Under the pieces are notes generated by a model. It worked only from the letters and a program-made list of their open reading frames with translations, was not told the origin of the DNA and made no database searches. DNA of 64,000 nt from Rhodocyclales bacterium (GTDB lineage: Bacteria > Pseudomonadota > Gammaproteobacteria > Burkholderiales > Rhodocyclaceae): the NCBI GenBank assembly GCA_016235745.1, contig JACRJA010000057.1, positions 38,107-102,106 on the forward strand. The letters run 5' to 3'. A program made the position numbers and the translations under genes. Numbering within the stretch: position 1 is the stretch's first letter; every line of letters starts with the position of its first letter. Below are positions 12,096-21,498 of the stretch, piece after piece.

Positions 12096-13238
12096 TCACG
12101 AGTCCGGTCGCGGCCGCTCGCCGGCGATGAGCTTCACTTCGAGCGTGCGCCGTTTGCGTTCCAGCCGCAGCGTGATCTCATGGCCCGGCGGGACCGCCGC
12201 CACTGCGTCGAGCACTTCGCGTACCGTGCGCGTTGGTTTGCCGTCAATGGCGAGAATGACGTCCCCGGGCTCGAGGCCGGCGGCAGCAGCCGGCGAGCCG
12301 GGCAGCACCGCCGCCACCAGCGCCCCTTCGCGCGCCATGACTCCCATGGCCTCGGCCAGCGCCGTTTCGAGCGGTTGCAGCTGCACCCCGACCCAGCCGC
12401 GGCGCACGTAACCGCGGGTGCGCAGTTCCTCGACCACTGGCTGCGCGATCTGCACCGGGATGGCGAAGCCGATGCCCAAAGAGCCTCCGGTGCGCGAGAA
12501 GATGGCGGTGTTGATGCCCACCAACCGCCCTTGGGTGTCGATGAGGGCGCCGCCGGAATTACCAGGATTGATCGCCGCGTCGGTCTGGATGAAATTCTCG
12601 AACGTGGAAAGACCCAGGTCGTTGCGCCCCAGCGCCGAGATGATGCCCATCGTCACCGTCTGCCCCACGCCGAAGGGGTGCCCCACCGCGAGCACCACGT
12701 CGCCCACGGCAAAGCTGTCGGCCGGCGCGAAGGGCAGGGCGGCGAAGGGGCCGGAGGCTTCGAGCTGCAGGATCGCGAGGTCGCTCTCCTGATCGCGTCC
12801 CGCCACGCGTGCCGGGATGCTGCGTCCGTCGCCGAAGCGCGCGAGAAAGCGTTCGTGCCCTTCCACGACGTGGGCGTTGGTCACGAGCACGCCATCCTCG
12901 GCGACGATGACCGCTGAGCCCATGGCTTCGGGCAGGCGGGGCGGGTCTTCGTCGGGCAGGGGGACGTCGGGGTGTCCCTGCGGCAGCTGCAATCGCCGCG
13001 GCGCTTTTTCGTCATCCGCCCGATCCGTCTCCATCGCTTGCAGCGAGACGACGGCGGCTGCTCCCCGGGCGGCGGCGAGGCGGTAGTCCTTGGCGGCCGC
13101 GGCAGCGGGCGCGTCGCGCTCGATGGTGAGGGGAGCGCCGGTGCCTAACCACCAATGCGGCTTCAGGTGCGCGACGACGAAGCCGGCCAGGGCGACGACG
13201 GTGACGGTTTGCGCGAAAATCTGCCATAGTTTCTTCAT
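12096..13238 (-). CDS. S1C serine protease, DegS/HtrA-like with one PDZ domain
   Basis: A 380-residue trypsin-like protease with an N-terminal signal or anchor helix (QTVTVVALAGFVVAH), acting in the periplasm. The catalytic triad is visible as His in LVTNAHVVEGH (about residue 123), Asp in QESDLAILQLEA and Ser in NPGNSGGALID (about residue 230). A single C-terminal PDZ domain (residues 285-370, GWVGVQLQPLE to ALEPGDVILAIDG) makes it DegS/HhoB-like by architecture rather than two-PDZ DegP. It is divergent from the NIF3-like gene, 24 bases apart, and convergent with tatC. Confidence 0.9.
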   Translation of the reverse strand: MKKLWQIFAQTVTVVALAGFVVAHLKPHWWLGTGAPLTIERDAPAAAAAKDYRLAAARGAAAVVSLQAMETDRADDEKAPRRLQLPQGHPDVPLPDEDPPRLPEAMGSAVIVAEDGVLVTNAHVVEGHERFLARFGDGRSIPARVAGRDQESDLAILQLEASGPFAALPFAPADSFAVGDVVLAVGHPFGVGQTVTMGIISALGRNDLGLSTFENFIQTDAAINPGNSGGALIDTQGRLVGINTAIFSRTGGSLGIGFAIPVQIAQPVVEELRTRGYVRRGWVGVQLQPLETALAEAMGVMAREGALVAAVLPGSPAAAAGLEPGDVILAIDGKPTRTVREVLDAVAAVPPGHEITLRLERKRRTLEVKLIAGERPRPDS

Positions 13239-13262
13239 CGACCCCCCCTAGGAGCGGCGAAT

Positions 13263-14009
13263 ATGCGATTGACGGATCTGGTGGAGGCGCTGGACGCCCT
13301 TTTGCAGCCTGCATCGTTTCGCGATTATTGCCCAAACGGGCTGCAAGTGGAAGGACGGCCCGAGGTCGAGCGTGTGCTGTGCGGCGTGACGGCCAACGTC
13401 GCGCTCGTCGAACGCGCGATTGCCGGCGGCTACGACGCGATCCTGGTGCATCATGGGTTTTTCTGGCGGGGCGAGGATCCCACCCTCACCGCCTGGCGGC
13501 TCCGGCGCCTGCGGCCGCTGCTCGTGCACGAGCTGAGCCTCATCGCCTATCACCTGCCGCTCGACGCGCATCCCGAAGTGGGCAACAACGTTGGCTGGGC
13601 GCGAGCGATGGGCTGGTGCGCCGAGGGGCGCTGCGGTGGGGAAAATCTCGTCTGGCTCGGCCGGCCCGAGGCGCCGCTCACGCTCTCCGCCCTGGCCGGA
13701 CGGCTGAACGCGGTGCTGGAACACGAGCCGCTGGTGCTGGGCGCGCCGCAACGGCGCATCGAGCGGATCGCCTGGTGCAGCGGCGCGGCGCAAGGCGAGT
13801 TCGCCGCCGCGATTGCCGAGGGAGTCGACGTCTATGTCACCGGCGAAGTCTCCGAACCCTGTGTGCATCTGGCGCGTGATGCGGGCGTGGCCTTCATCGC
13901 CGCAGGGCACCACGCCACCGAACGCTTCGGCGTGCAGGCGCTGGGGCGCTGGCTGAGACAAGAGCACGGGCTGGTGGTCGATTACCACGAAATTCCCAGT
14001 CCGGTGTGA
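13263..14009 (+). CDS. NIF3-like dinuclear metal centre protein
   Basis: A 248-residue member of the NIF3/YbgI family. Metal-ligand motifs are present: DYCPNGLQVEG at the N terminus, the VHHGFFW block near residue 65 and the C-terminal AGHHATERFG near residue 220. The family is a hexameric ring with a two-metal site; YbgI-like proteins have been linked to GTP cyclohydrolase-I-like folds, but their physiological role is unsettled. The start ATG at 13263 follows TAGGAGCGG. Confidence 0.92.
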   Translation: MRLTDLVEALDALLQPASFRDYCPNGLQVEGRPEVERVLCGVTANVALVERAIAGGYDAILVHHGFFWRGEDPTLTAWRLRRLRPLLVHELSLIAYHLPLDAHPEVGNNVGWARAMGWCAEGRCGGENLVWLGRPEAPLTLSALAGRLNAVLEHEPLVLGAPQRRIERIAWCSGAAQGEFAAAIAEGVDVYVTGEVSEPCVHLARDAGVAFIAAGHHATERFGVQALGRWLRQEHGLVVDYHEIPSPV

Positions 14010-14075
14010 CGGTACTGGCGTGGTTTCGCGTGTTAATATAACTCAATAGCAGCTTTTTTCATGACTCGATGAACC

Positions 14076-14645
14076 ATGACCTCCTCTCCTTCTTCCCCGC
14101 AGCGGCGCCATATCCATCGGCGAACCCTTACCCTCGACGGTTACCTGCGTGACGATGGTCTGCTTGAACTAGAGGCCACGCTCACCGATGTGAAGACGCT
14201 CGACTATCCGCTCGCCTCGGGCTTGCGCAAGGCGGGCGACCCCATCCATCAGATGCATGTGCGCATCACGGTGGATGCGGACTTCAACATTCTCGATGCC
14301 CAGGCTGAGAGCCCTTGGGTGCCATATCCCGGCACCTGCGAGAAAGTCACGCCTTCTTATCGCCGATTGATCGGCCTCAATCTGTTGCGGGGGTTCCGCC
14401 GTGACGTCGGTGCCCTGTTCGCCGGCATCAAGGGCTGTACCCATCTCACGGAACTTCTCTACAGCTTGCCTACGGCGGCGATCCAAACCTGGGCTACGTT
14501 CAAGCAGCGGGAAGACGAAGGAAGCAAGAAGCCGTTCCAGCTCGATGGTTGCCACGCCCTCGATACCACGTCTTCCCCCGCCGTCGCGGCCTACTATCCT
14601 CGTTGGTATCGCCCGGTCAAGCGATGTTACGAAGAAAACGCCTGA
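14076..14645 (+). CDS. DUF2889 family protein
   Basis: A 189-residue cytoplasmic protein matching the DUF2889 family as I know it: an N-terminal RRHIHRRTLTLDGYLRDDGLLELEATLTD block, a central ADFNILDAQAES and a KGCTHLTELLYSLPTAAIQT motif with conserved Cys and His. The function is unknown. It stands alone between the NIF3 gene and sucC, with an AT-rich promoter-like stretch (TTAATATAA near 14032-14040) just upstream. Confidence 0.8.
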   Translation: MTSSPSSPQRRHIHRRTLTLDGYLRDDGLLELEATLTDVKTLDYPLASGLRKAGDPIHQMHVRITVDADFNILDAQAESPWVPYPGTCEKVTPSYRRLIGLNLLRGFRRDVGALFAGIKGCTHLTELLYSLPTAAIQTWATFKQREDEGSKKPFQLDGCHALDTTSSPAVAAYYPRWYRPVKRCYEENA

Positions 14646-14667
14646 AACCGGTTGTCGGGGATTGCCC

Positions 14668-14736
14668 TATAATTACGCCTACCAAACTGGGGGATTTCGC
14701 GTGGTAAAGCCGCCGCGATGTCCGAGGCGGCTTTAC
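14668..14736 (+). promoter_or_regulatory. sucC leader: -10-like box and strong hairpin
   Basis: A TATAAT box at 14668-14673 lacks a convincing -35. It is followed by a perfect 11-base inverted repeat, GTAAAGCCGCC at 14704-14714 and GGCGGCTTTAC at 14726-14736, around an 11-base loop. No T-run follows, so it is not a standard intrinsic terminator. The hairpin lies in the roughly 145-base leader upstream of the sucC ATG at 14819 and may regulate sucCD expression (inference). Confidence 0.5.
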
Positions 14737-14818
14737 TGTGGCTTAGCCGTGCCGTAAGCGAATTTTGGCACGTACGACCAACCATGCCCGAGTGGGTATC
14801 GAAAAACGAAGGGTGAAC

Positions 14819-15988
14819 ATGAAAATCCATGAATACCAAGCCAAGGAAGTCCTGAGGAAGTTCGGCATCCGTACGCCCAAGGGCGGGCCGGCGTTTTCGG
14901 TGGAGGAAGCGCTGGAAGTAGCCAAGTCGCTCGGCGGCCCCGTGTGGGTGGTGAAAGCGCAGATCCACGCCGGCGGGCGCGGCAAGGGCGGCGGCGTCAA
15001 GCTCGCCCGTTCGCTCGACGAGGTGCGCCAGCACGCCTCGGCCATCCTCGGCATGCGGCTCATCACGCACCAGACCGGCCCCGAAGGCCAGATCGTCAAG
15101 CGCCTGCTCATCGAAGAGGGCGCCGACATCAAACACGAATACTACGTCTCCATCCTCACCGACCGGGCCACGCAGAAAGTCGCGGTGCTCGCCTCCAGCG
15201 AAGGCGGCATGGAGATCGAGGAAGTCGCGGCGAAAACTCCCGAGAAGATCCTCAAGGCCTTCATCGATCCCATCGCCGGCTTTCCCGACGAAGAGGCCGA
15301 GCGGCTCGCCCGCGGCATCGGCATTCCCGAGGCGAGCGTTCCGGCGGCCGCCGATACCTTGAAGAAACTCTACACCTGTTACATGGAGACGGACGCCTCG
15401 CTCGCCGAGATCAACCCCCTCATCCTCGAAGGCGACGGCGGCATCAAGGCGCTGGACGCGAAGTTCAACTTCGACGACAACGCGCTCTTCCGTCATCCCG
15501 AGATCGTGGCCTACCGCGATCTCGACGAAGAGGATCCGGATGAGGTGGAAGCCTCCAAGTACGAGCTTTCCTACATCGCGCTCGATGGCAACATCGGCTG
15601 CCTGGTCAATGGCGCGGGCCTGGCCATGGCCACGATGGACACGATCAAGCTCTTCGGGGGCGAGCCGGCCAACTTCCTCGACGTGGGCGGCGGCGCCACC
15701 ACGGAAAAGGTCACCGCGGCCTTCAAGATCATGCTGCGCAATCCCAAGGTGAAAGGCATCCTGGTCAACATCTTCGGCGGCATCATGCGCTGCGACACCA
15801 TCGCCAACGGGGTGGTGGCCGCCGCGCGCGAAGTCAAGCTCAACGTGCCGCTGGTGGTGCGCATGAAGGGCACGAACGAGGACATCGGCAAGAAGATTCT
15901 CGCCGAATCCGGGCTGCCCATCATCTCCGCCGAAACGATGGCCGAAGCGGCGCAGAAAATCGTCTCCGCCCTCTCCGCCACTCATTGA
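14819..15988 (+). CDS. sucC: Succinyl-CoA synthetase (ADP-forming), beta subunit
   Basis: SucC with SucD interconverts succinyl-CoA and succinate with substrate-level phosphorylation in the TCA cycle. The 389-residue protein begins [17 protein letters not shown], the conserved start that fixes ATG 14819. It has an ATP-grasp domain ([17 protein letters not shown]) and the C-terminal [17 protein letters not shown] and [11 protein letters not shown] segments. sucD follows after 26 bases. Confidence 0.97.
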   Translation: MKIHEYQAKEVLRKFGIRTPKGGPAFSVEEALEVAKSLGGPVWVVKAQIHAGGRGKGGGVKLARSLDEVRQHASAILGMRLITHQTGPEGQIVKRLLIEEGADIKHEYYVSILTDRATQKVAVLASSEGGMEIEEVAAKTPEKILKAFIDPIAGFPDEEAERLARGIGIPEASVPAAADTLKKLYTCYMETDASLAEINPLILEGDGGIKALDAKFNFDDNALFRHPEIVAYRDLDEEDPDEVEASKYELSYIALDGNIGCLVNGAGLAMATMDTIKLFGGEPANFLDVGGGATTEKVTAAFKIMLRNPKVKGILVNIFGGIMRCDTIANGVVAAAREVKLNVPLVVRMKGTNEDIGKKILAESGLPIISAETMAEAAQKIVSALSATH

Positions 15989-16014
15989 CCGAACCGACGC
16001 CAAGGAATCCACCC

Positions 16015-16908
16015 ATGTCGATCCTCATCAACAAAGACACCAAAGTCATCACCCAGGGCATCACCGGCAAGACCGCCCAGTTCCATACCGAGAAGTGCCT
16101 CGAGTACGCCAACGGCCGCAACTGCTTCGTGGCCGGCGTCAACCCCAAGAAGGCCGGCGAGAAGATCTTCGACATCCCCATTTATGCCTCGGTGAAAGAA
16201 GCCAAAGAGGCCACCGGCGCTACCGTCTCGGTCATCTATGTGCCGCCGGCGGGCGCAGCCGACGCCATCTGGGAGGCGGTCGAGGCCGACCTCGACCTCG
16301 TCATCTGCATCACCGAGGGGATTCCGGTGCGCGACATGCTCATCGTGCGCAACAAGATGAAGCACAAGGTCGCCGCCGGCGGCAAGGAGACCTTGCTGCT
16401 GGGGCCCAACTGCCCCGGCATCATCACCCCCGACGAGCTCAAGATCGGCATCATGCCCGGTCACATCCACAAGAAAGGGCGCATCGGCGTGGTGTCGCGC
16501 TCCGGCACGCTCACCTACGAAGCGGTGGCGCAGCTCACCGAGCTCGGCCTGGGACAGTCGAGCGCCGTGGGCATCGGCGGCGACCCGATCAACGGGCTCA
16601 AGCACCTCGACGTGATGAAGTTATTCAACGACGACCCCGACACCGACGCCGTCATCATGATCGGCGAGATCGGCGGCACGGATGAAGTCGACGCCGCCCT
16701 GTGGTGCAAGGACCACTTCAAGAAACCGGTGGTCGGGTTCATCGCCGGTATCACCGCCCCGCCGGGCAAGCGCATGGGGCACGCCGGCGCCATCATCTCC
16801 ACCGGCGCCGAGACGGCCCAGGCCAAACTCGAGATCATGGAAGCGTGCGGCTTCAAGGTCACGCGCAACCCCTCCGAGATGGGCAAGCTGATGAAGAGCT
16901 TGCTCTGA
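16015..16908 (+). CDS. sucD: Succinyl-CoA synthetase, alpha subunit
   Basis: The 297-residue alpha subunit binds CoA through an N-terminal Rossmann domain ([17 protein letters not shown], then [10 protein letters not shown]). It carries the phosphorylated active-site histidine in the segment [18 protein letters not shown] near residue 246. ATG 16015 is preferred over 15985, which would add ten non-conserved residues overlapping the end of sucC. It pairs with the beta subunit upstream. Confidence 0.97.
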   Translation: MSILINKDTKVITQGITGKTAQFHTEKCLEYANGRNCFVAGVNPKKAGEKIFDIPIYASVKEAKEATGATVSVIYVPPAGAADAIWEAVEADLDLVICITEGIPVRDMLIVRNKMKHKVAAGGKETLLLGPNCPGIITPDELKIGIMPGHIHKKGRIGVVSRSGTLTYEAVAQLTELGLGQSSAVGIGGDPINGLKHLDVMKLFNDDPDTDAVIMIGEIGGTDEVDAALWCKDHFKKPVVGFIAGITAPPGKRMGHAGAIISTGAETAQAKLEIMEACGFKVTRNPSEMGKLMKSLL

Positions 16909-16936
16909 TCCCATCCCTTGTGCCGAGGAGGCGAGC

Positions 16937-17890
16937 GTGGCCATTTATTTGCAGGAAGAAGAAGTCGCCGGGCTGCTCGATATGCCCTCCGTGATGGCCG
17001 CCGTCGAGGCGGTGATGGCGGCGCACGCCCGGGGCGAGGTGGTCGACTACCCCCGGCAGCGCGTGCGCCTGCCCACCTCGATGACGCACATGCTGCAAGG
17101 GGCGGTGCCAAACGAGCGGCTCACCGGCTTCAAGGTCTATACCTCCTCGGGCGGACGGGCGCGCTTCTGGGTGCACGTCTTCGACAGCGACACGGGCGAG
17201 CCCGTGGCCGTGCTGGAAGCCGATACGCTGGGCATGATGCGCACCGGCGCTGCGGGTGGCGTGGCCGCGAAATACCTCGCCCGGCCCGATGCGAAGATCG
17301 CCGCCATCGTCGGCGCCGGCTGGCAGGCCCAGGGGCAGGCGCTGGCGCTCGCCGAAGCGCTGCCGGTCGAAACCTTCCGGGTCGCGGCACGCACCCTGGA
17401 GCACGTACGCGCTTTCTGCGAGACCATGGCTCAACGCACCGGGCGGAAGTTCGTGCCAGCCGAGTCCATCGAGGCGGCGGTGCGCGGCGCCGACATCGTC
17501 GTCACCGTCACCACCTCGCCCAAGCCGGTGCTCGAGGCCGACTGGCTCGAGGAGGGGGTGCATGTCACCGCCGCCGGCTCGAATAGCCTCGCGCGCCAGG
17601 AGTTGCCGGAGAAGGCCGTGCTGCGCGCCGACCTCATCTGCGTCGACAGCCGCGAGGTGGCCTTGCGCGAGGCGGGCGACCTGCTGCCGGCGCTGGAGAA
17701 AGGCCGCACCCGCCCGGGGCTGTGGGCGGACCTGGGCGAGGTGATCGCCGGCATGCGCCCTGGACGCAGGAATGAGCGCCAGATCACCCTCTTCGAATCG
17801 CAGGGCATGGCGGTGCAGGATCTCGCCGTGGCCGCTCTGGTGCTCGGGCGCGCGCGTGAGCGCGGGCTGGGCCGTCCCTTGCCCTACTGA
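16937..17890 (+). CDS. Ornithine cyclodeaminase / mu-crystallin family protein
   Basis: A 317-residue NAD(P)-binding enzyme of the ornithine cyclodeaminase/mu-crystallin family. An N-terminal substrate domain has GFKVYTSSGGRARF, and a Rossmann fold begins at IAAIVGAGWQAQGQALAL near residue 118. Known members include ornithine cyclodeaminase, alanine dehydrogenase, ketimine reductase and pyrroline-2-carboxylate reductases, so the substrate is open. The start is GTG 16937, with GCCGAGGAGG upstream. It is followed nine bases later by the FHA gene, suggesting co-transcription. Confidence 0.85.
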   Translation: MAIYLQEEEVAGLLDMPSVMAAVEAVMAAHARGEVVDYPRQRVRLPTSMTHMLQGAVPNERLTGFKVYTSSGGRARFWVHVFDSDTGEPVAVLEADTLGMMRTGAAGGVAAKYLARPDAKIAAIVGAGWQAQGQALALAEALPVETFRVAARTLEHVRAFCETMAQRTGRKFVPAESIEAAVRGADIVVTVTTSPKPVLEADWLEEGVHVTAAGSNSLARQELPEKAVLRADLICVDSREVALREAGDLLPALEKGRTRPGLWADLGEVIAGMRPGRRNERQITLFESQGMAVQDLAVAALVLGRARERGLGRPLPY

Positions 17891-17899
17891 GGAAGTGTC

Positions 17900-18559
17900 A
17901 TGGGGGGTGCGACTGATCCCAATTCCGCCCCCGCCTCGGGGGCGGGGCATCTGCGGCTCATCCATCACGGCAGCGAGCTCGTGCGCGTCGATCTGCCCGC
18001 GCGCGAGTTCTTCATCGGCCGCAAACCCGGCAACGATCTGCGCATCGACAGCCTGGCGGTGAGTGGGCAGCACGCCCGCTTGCAACCTTCGCGGGGCGAG
18101 CTCCTCCTCGAGGATTTGGGCAGCCGCAACGGCACCTGGGTCGAGGGCAAGAAGATCCAGCAATACCGCCTCAAGCCTGGCGAAAGGTTTCGCATCGCCC
18201 GTTACCATTTCCTCTACGGCGCTTCCCGCCTCGAGCGCACTCCACCTTGGCCCTTCGCCGCTCAAGGTACGCCGCTGCGCTGCGGGCTCGTTCCCCAGCT
18301 GCGCATGGGCATGAACAACGGTCAGAACCGCACGATTCCGCTCGTGCGCGAGGTGACTCGTCTGGGTAAGGCCGGACACACCGTCATCGCCCTCATCGAC
18401 CAGGGGTGGCGGGTGCTCCTGCGCCACGAAAGCGGAGCGCCGCCCAAGATCAATGGCGTCTTTCCCAACGCTCCCCTCGTGCCCCTGCACGACCGGGATC
18501 GCGTGGTCATCGACACCATGGAATTCGTCTTTCTCTACGCACCTCCACCTGCCGCATGA
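17900..18559 (+). CDS. Double FHA-domain protein
   Basis: A 219-residue soluble protein. Residues about 20-105 form a canonical forkhead-associated domain with [13 protein letters not shown], the SGQHARL strand and [12 protein letters not shown], which bind phosphothreonine. Residues about 125-215 look like a second, degenerate [18 protein letters not shown] and [21 protein letters not shown] keep the fold, but the G-R and S-x-x-H residues are replaced. No kinase lies nearby. Its stop overlaps rpe by four bases. Confidence 0.8.
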   Translation: MGGATDPNSAPASGAGHLRLIHHGSELVRVDLPAREFFIGRKPGNDLRIDSLAVSGQHARLQPSRGELLLEDLGSRNGTWVEGKKIQQYRLKPGERFRIARYHFLYGASRLERTPPWPFAAQGTPLRCGLVPQLRMGMNNGQNRTIPLVREVTRLGKAGHTVIALIDQGWRVLLRHESGAPPKINGVFPNAPLVPLHDRDRVVIDTMEFVFLYAPPPAA

Positions 18560-19272
18560 ATTCCTCTCATTTCTTGATCGCTCCCAGCCTCTTGTCGGCC
18601 GATTTCGCCCGTCTCGGCGAAGAAGTGCGCGACGTGATCGCCGCCGGGGCCGACTGGATCCACTTCGACGTGATGGACAACCATTACGTCCCCAATCTCA
18701 CGATGGGGCCGATGGTGTGCCGGGCGATCAAACCCTACGCCACCGTGCCCATCGACGTGCACCTCATGGTGAAACCGGTCGACGCGCTGGTACCGCAGTT
18801 CGCCGAGGCCGGGGCCGATCTCATCTCCTTTCATCCCGAGGCGTCCGAGCACGTCGACCGCACGCTCGAACTCATCCGCTCCTGCGGCTGCCGCGCCGGA
18901 CTCGTGCTCAATCCGGCCACTCCCCTCGTGTGGCTCGAACACGTACTCGACCGGCTTGATGTCGTGCTGCTCATGAGCGTCAACCCCGGCTTTGGCGGCC
19001 AGCGATTCATTCCGCATGCCTTGAAAAAAATCGCCGCCGCGCGTACCATGCTGGATCGTTATGCCGCTGAGAGCGGCCGCCGTCTACTCCTGGAAGTCGA
19101 CGGCGGGGTGAACCTCGACAACCTCGCCGAGGTGGCGGGGGCAGGCGCGGACGTCTTCGTCGCCGGTTCGGCGGTGTTCGGCGCTGCCCGCTCGGAAGAT
19201 CCGCATCGCTACGATTCCATCATCGCCGGGATGAAGGCCCGGCTGCAAACCGTGGAGAGGAAGAAAGGATGA
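18556..19272 (+). CDS. rpe: Ribulose-phosphate 3-epimerase
   Basis: Rpe interconverts ribulose-5-phosphate and xylulose-5-phosphate in the pentose phosphate and Calvin cycles. The 238-residue TIM barrel shows [17 protein letters not shown], the metal-binding [32 protein letters not shown] and LEVDGGVN with the catalytic aspartate. ATG 18556 overlaps the FHA gene by four bases, and the stop overlaps gph by four. The order rpe-gph-trpE is a standard betaproteobacterial block. Confidence 0.96.
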   Translation: MNSSHFLIAPSLLSADFARLGEEVRDVIAAGADWIHFDVMDNHYVPNLTMGPMVCRAIKPYATVPIDVHLMVKPVDALVPQFAEAGADLISFHPEASEHVDRTLELIRSCGCRAGLVLNPATPLVWLEHVLDRLDVVLLMSVNPGFGGQRFIPHALKKIAAARTMLDRYAAESGRRLLLEVDGGVNLDNLAEVAGAGADVFVAGSAVFGAARSEDPHRYDSIIAGMKARLQTVERKKG

Positions 19273-19940
19273 GTGCCAAGCCGATCGCAGCGGAAGCCTT
19301 GCTGTTTGACCTGGATGGAACCTTGGTCGACACCTTGCCCGACCTCGCCGAGGCCGCGGCGCGTACCTCGAACGACTTCGGCCTGCCGGTTTCCTCGCCA
19401 CAGGCGATCCGCAGCTGGGTAGGCGATGGCATCGCCGAGCTGGTCCGTCGCTTGATGGCCGCCAACGGCCGCACCGACCCGGCGGAGGTGGCCGAAGCCA
19501 CGAGCCGTTTCAAAGAACACTACGCCGTGGTCAATGGAATGGCGAGCCGCCCTTACGAAGGGGTGCCGGAGACGCTTGCCGAGCTCTCCTGCCGCGGCCT
19601 GGTGATGGGCTGCGTCACCAACAAGGACTGGGAATTCACCCTGCCGCTGCTCGAAGCGCTCGATCTGGCGCCGTTCTTCGACGTAGTCGTGGCCGGCGAC
19701 ACCCTGCCGGTGAAGAAACCCGATCCGGCCATGGTGCTGCACGCTTGTGAACACCTCAACCGTCCGGCCGAGCGGGCCTTGCTCGTGGGCGATTCGGTCA
19801 TCGATGCCCAGGCGGGGCAGGGGGCGGGGGTGGCGGTGGCGCTCGTCACCTATGGCTACGGCGATCCGCAATCTTTGCGCCGCCTGCCGGCCGCCGTCTT
19901 TCTCGATCGCTTGCCGGAGCTGTTAAACTACCTGGCTTGA
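19269..19940 (+). CDS. gph: Phosphoglycolate phosphatase
   Basis: A 223-residue HAD hydrolase with motif [13 protein letters not shown] at residues 12-23, a helical cap ([15 protein letters not shown] follows it), motif II VTNKDWE and motif [20 protein letters not shown]...[17 protein letters not shown]. It hydrolyses 2-phosphoglycolate, which matters in an organism with RuBisCO because the oxygenase side reaction makes it. It is coupled to rpe by a four-base overlap. Confidence 0.93.
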   Translation: MSAKPIAAEALLFDLDGTLVDTLPDLAEAAARTSNDFGLPVSSPQAIRSWVGDGIAELVRRLMAANGRTDPAEVAEATSRFKEHYAVVNGMASRPYEGVPETLAELSCRGLVMGCVTNKDWEFTLPLLEALDLAPFFDVVVAGDTLPVKKPDPAMVLHACEHLNRPAERALLVGDSVIDAQAGQGAGVAVALVTYGYGDPQSLRRLPAAVFLDRLPELLNYLA

Positions 19941-19959
19941 GTCCTTCCAGGGCGAAGCC

Positions 19960-21450
19960 ATGCAGGAATCCGAATTCGACGCCCTCGCGGTGCAGGGCTA
20001 CAACCGCATCCCGGTCACGCTCACCACCTTTTGCGACCTCGACACGCCGTTGTCCTTGTACCTCAAACTCGCCGACGGGCCGTGGAGCTATCTGCTCGAA
20101 TCGGTACAGGGCGGCGAGCGTTTCGGGCGCTACTCCATGATCGGGCTCTCCAGCCCCGTGCGCCTCGAAGTCTATGGCCGCAGCGCCTTGCTGCTGCACG
20201 GCAACCGACTCGTGGAGCGGCGCGACTACGGCAATCCCCTCACCTTCATCGGCGAGTATCTCGACCGCATCAAGGTGCCGCCGCGCGCCGGTCTGCCGCG
20301 CTTCCTCGGCGGGCTCGTGGGCTACTTCGGCTACGACACGGTGCGCTACATCGAGCCGCGCCTTGCCGGCATCGAAAAACCCGACCCGATCGGCACGCCC
20401 GACATCCTGCTGCTCGTCTCCGAGGAACTGGCCATCGTCGACAACCTCACCGGCAAGCTCACGCTGGTGGTCTACGCCGAGCCGGAAGTTCCTGGTGCTT
20501 ATCGCCGGGCCAAGAAACGCCTGCAGGAACTGCTCGAGCGGCTGCGCGCGCCGGTGCGTATCCCCGTTTCGCGCCCGTTCCCGCCCAGCGAGCCGGTGTC
20601 GGCCTTCGGCGAAGAAGCCTTCAAGGCGGCGGTCGAGCGCGTCAAGCGCTACATCGTCGAGGGCGACGTCATGCAGGTGGTGCTGTCGCAGCGCATGAGC
20701 AAGCCCTTTTGCGCCGACCCGCTCACGCTCTACCGCGCCATCCGCTCGCTCAATCCTTCACCCTACCTTTTTTACTTCGATTTCGAGGATTTTCACGTGG
20801 TGGGCGCCTCGCCCGAGATCCTCGTGCGCCTCGAAGACGAGGGCACGGCGCGCAAGGTGATCGTGCGTCCCATCGCCGGTACCCGCCCGCGCGGGGCGAC
20901 GCCGGCCGAAGACCAGGCGCTGGAGCGTGAGCTCCTTGCCGACGAGAAGGAGCGTGCCGAGCACGTGCAGCTGCTCGATCTGGGGCGTAACGACGTCGGG
21001 CGCGTGGCCAAGATCGGTTCGGTGAAAGTGACCGAGTCCTTCGCCGTCGAGCGCTATTCCCACGTGATGCATATCGTCTCGCAGGTCGAGGGTGAGCTCG
21101 GTGAGCGCGAGACCCCCTTGTCGGTGCTGCGTGCGGCTTTCCCGGCCGGGACGGTGAGCGGCGCGCCCAAAGTGCGGGCGATGGAGATCATCGACGAGCT
21201 CGAACCGCTCAAGCGCGGCATCTACGCCGGGGCGGTGGGCTACATCGGCTTTCACGGGGAAATGGACCTGGCGATCGCGATCCGCACCGCGGTCATCAAG
21301 GACGGGACCATCCACGTCCAGGCGGGCGCAGGCATCGTCGCCGATTCCAACCCCGAGGCCGAATGGCAAGAGACGCGCAACAAGGCGCGCGCCATGCTCA
21401 GGGCCGCCGAGATGGCCGAGGCGGGGCTGGACGAACCGCCGGCGCCATGA
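19960..21450 (+). CDS. trpE: Anthranilate synthase component I
   Basis: TrpE turns chorismate and ammonia into anthranilate, the first step of tryptophan synthesis. The 496-residue protein has the N-terminal tryptophan-feedback region ([30 protein letters not shown]) and the chorismate-binding core with [52 protein letters not shown] and [12 protein letters not shown]. Unusually, no trpG, trpD or trpC follows; the next gene is on the other strand. The glutaminase partner must be encoded elsewhere. Confidence 0.96.
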   Translation: MQESEFDALAVQGYNRIPVTLTTFCDLDTPLSLYLKLADGPWSYLLESVQGGERFGRYSMIGLSSPVRLEVYGRSALLLHGNRLVERRDYGNPLTFIGEYLDRIKVPPRAGLPRFLGGLVGYFGYDTVRYIEPRLAGIEKPDPIGTPDILLLVSEELAIVDNLTGKLTLVVYAEPEVPGAYRRAKKRLQELLERLRAPVRIPVSRPFPPSEPVSAFGEEAFKAAVERVKRYIVEGDVMQVVLSQRMSKPFCADPLTLYRAIRSLNPSPYLFYFDFEDFHVVGASPEILVRLEDEGTARKVIVRPIAGTRPRGATPAEDQALERELLADEKERAEHVQLLDLGRNDVGRVAKIGSVKVTESFAVERYSHVMHIVSQVEGELGERETPLSVLRAAFPAGTVSGAPKVRAMEIIDELEPLKRGIYAGAVGYIGFHGEMDLAIAIRTAVIKDGTIHVQAGAGIVADSNPEAEWQETRNKARAMLRAAEMAEAGLDEPPAP

Positions 21451-21474
21451 AGGACGGCCCCGCCGGGCCGTCCT
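21451..21474 (+). terminator. Hairpin after trpE, probable bidirectional terminator
   Basis: AGGACGGCCC and GGGCCGTCCT form a perfect ten-base stem around a CGCC loop. It sits between the convergent ends of trpE and the TRAP binding protein gene, one base after the trpE stop. No T-run follows on either side, so any termination would rely on the stem or on Rho. Confidence 0.6.
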
Positions 21475-21498
21475 GTGCCACCGAAAACCCCCTCCGGC

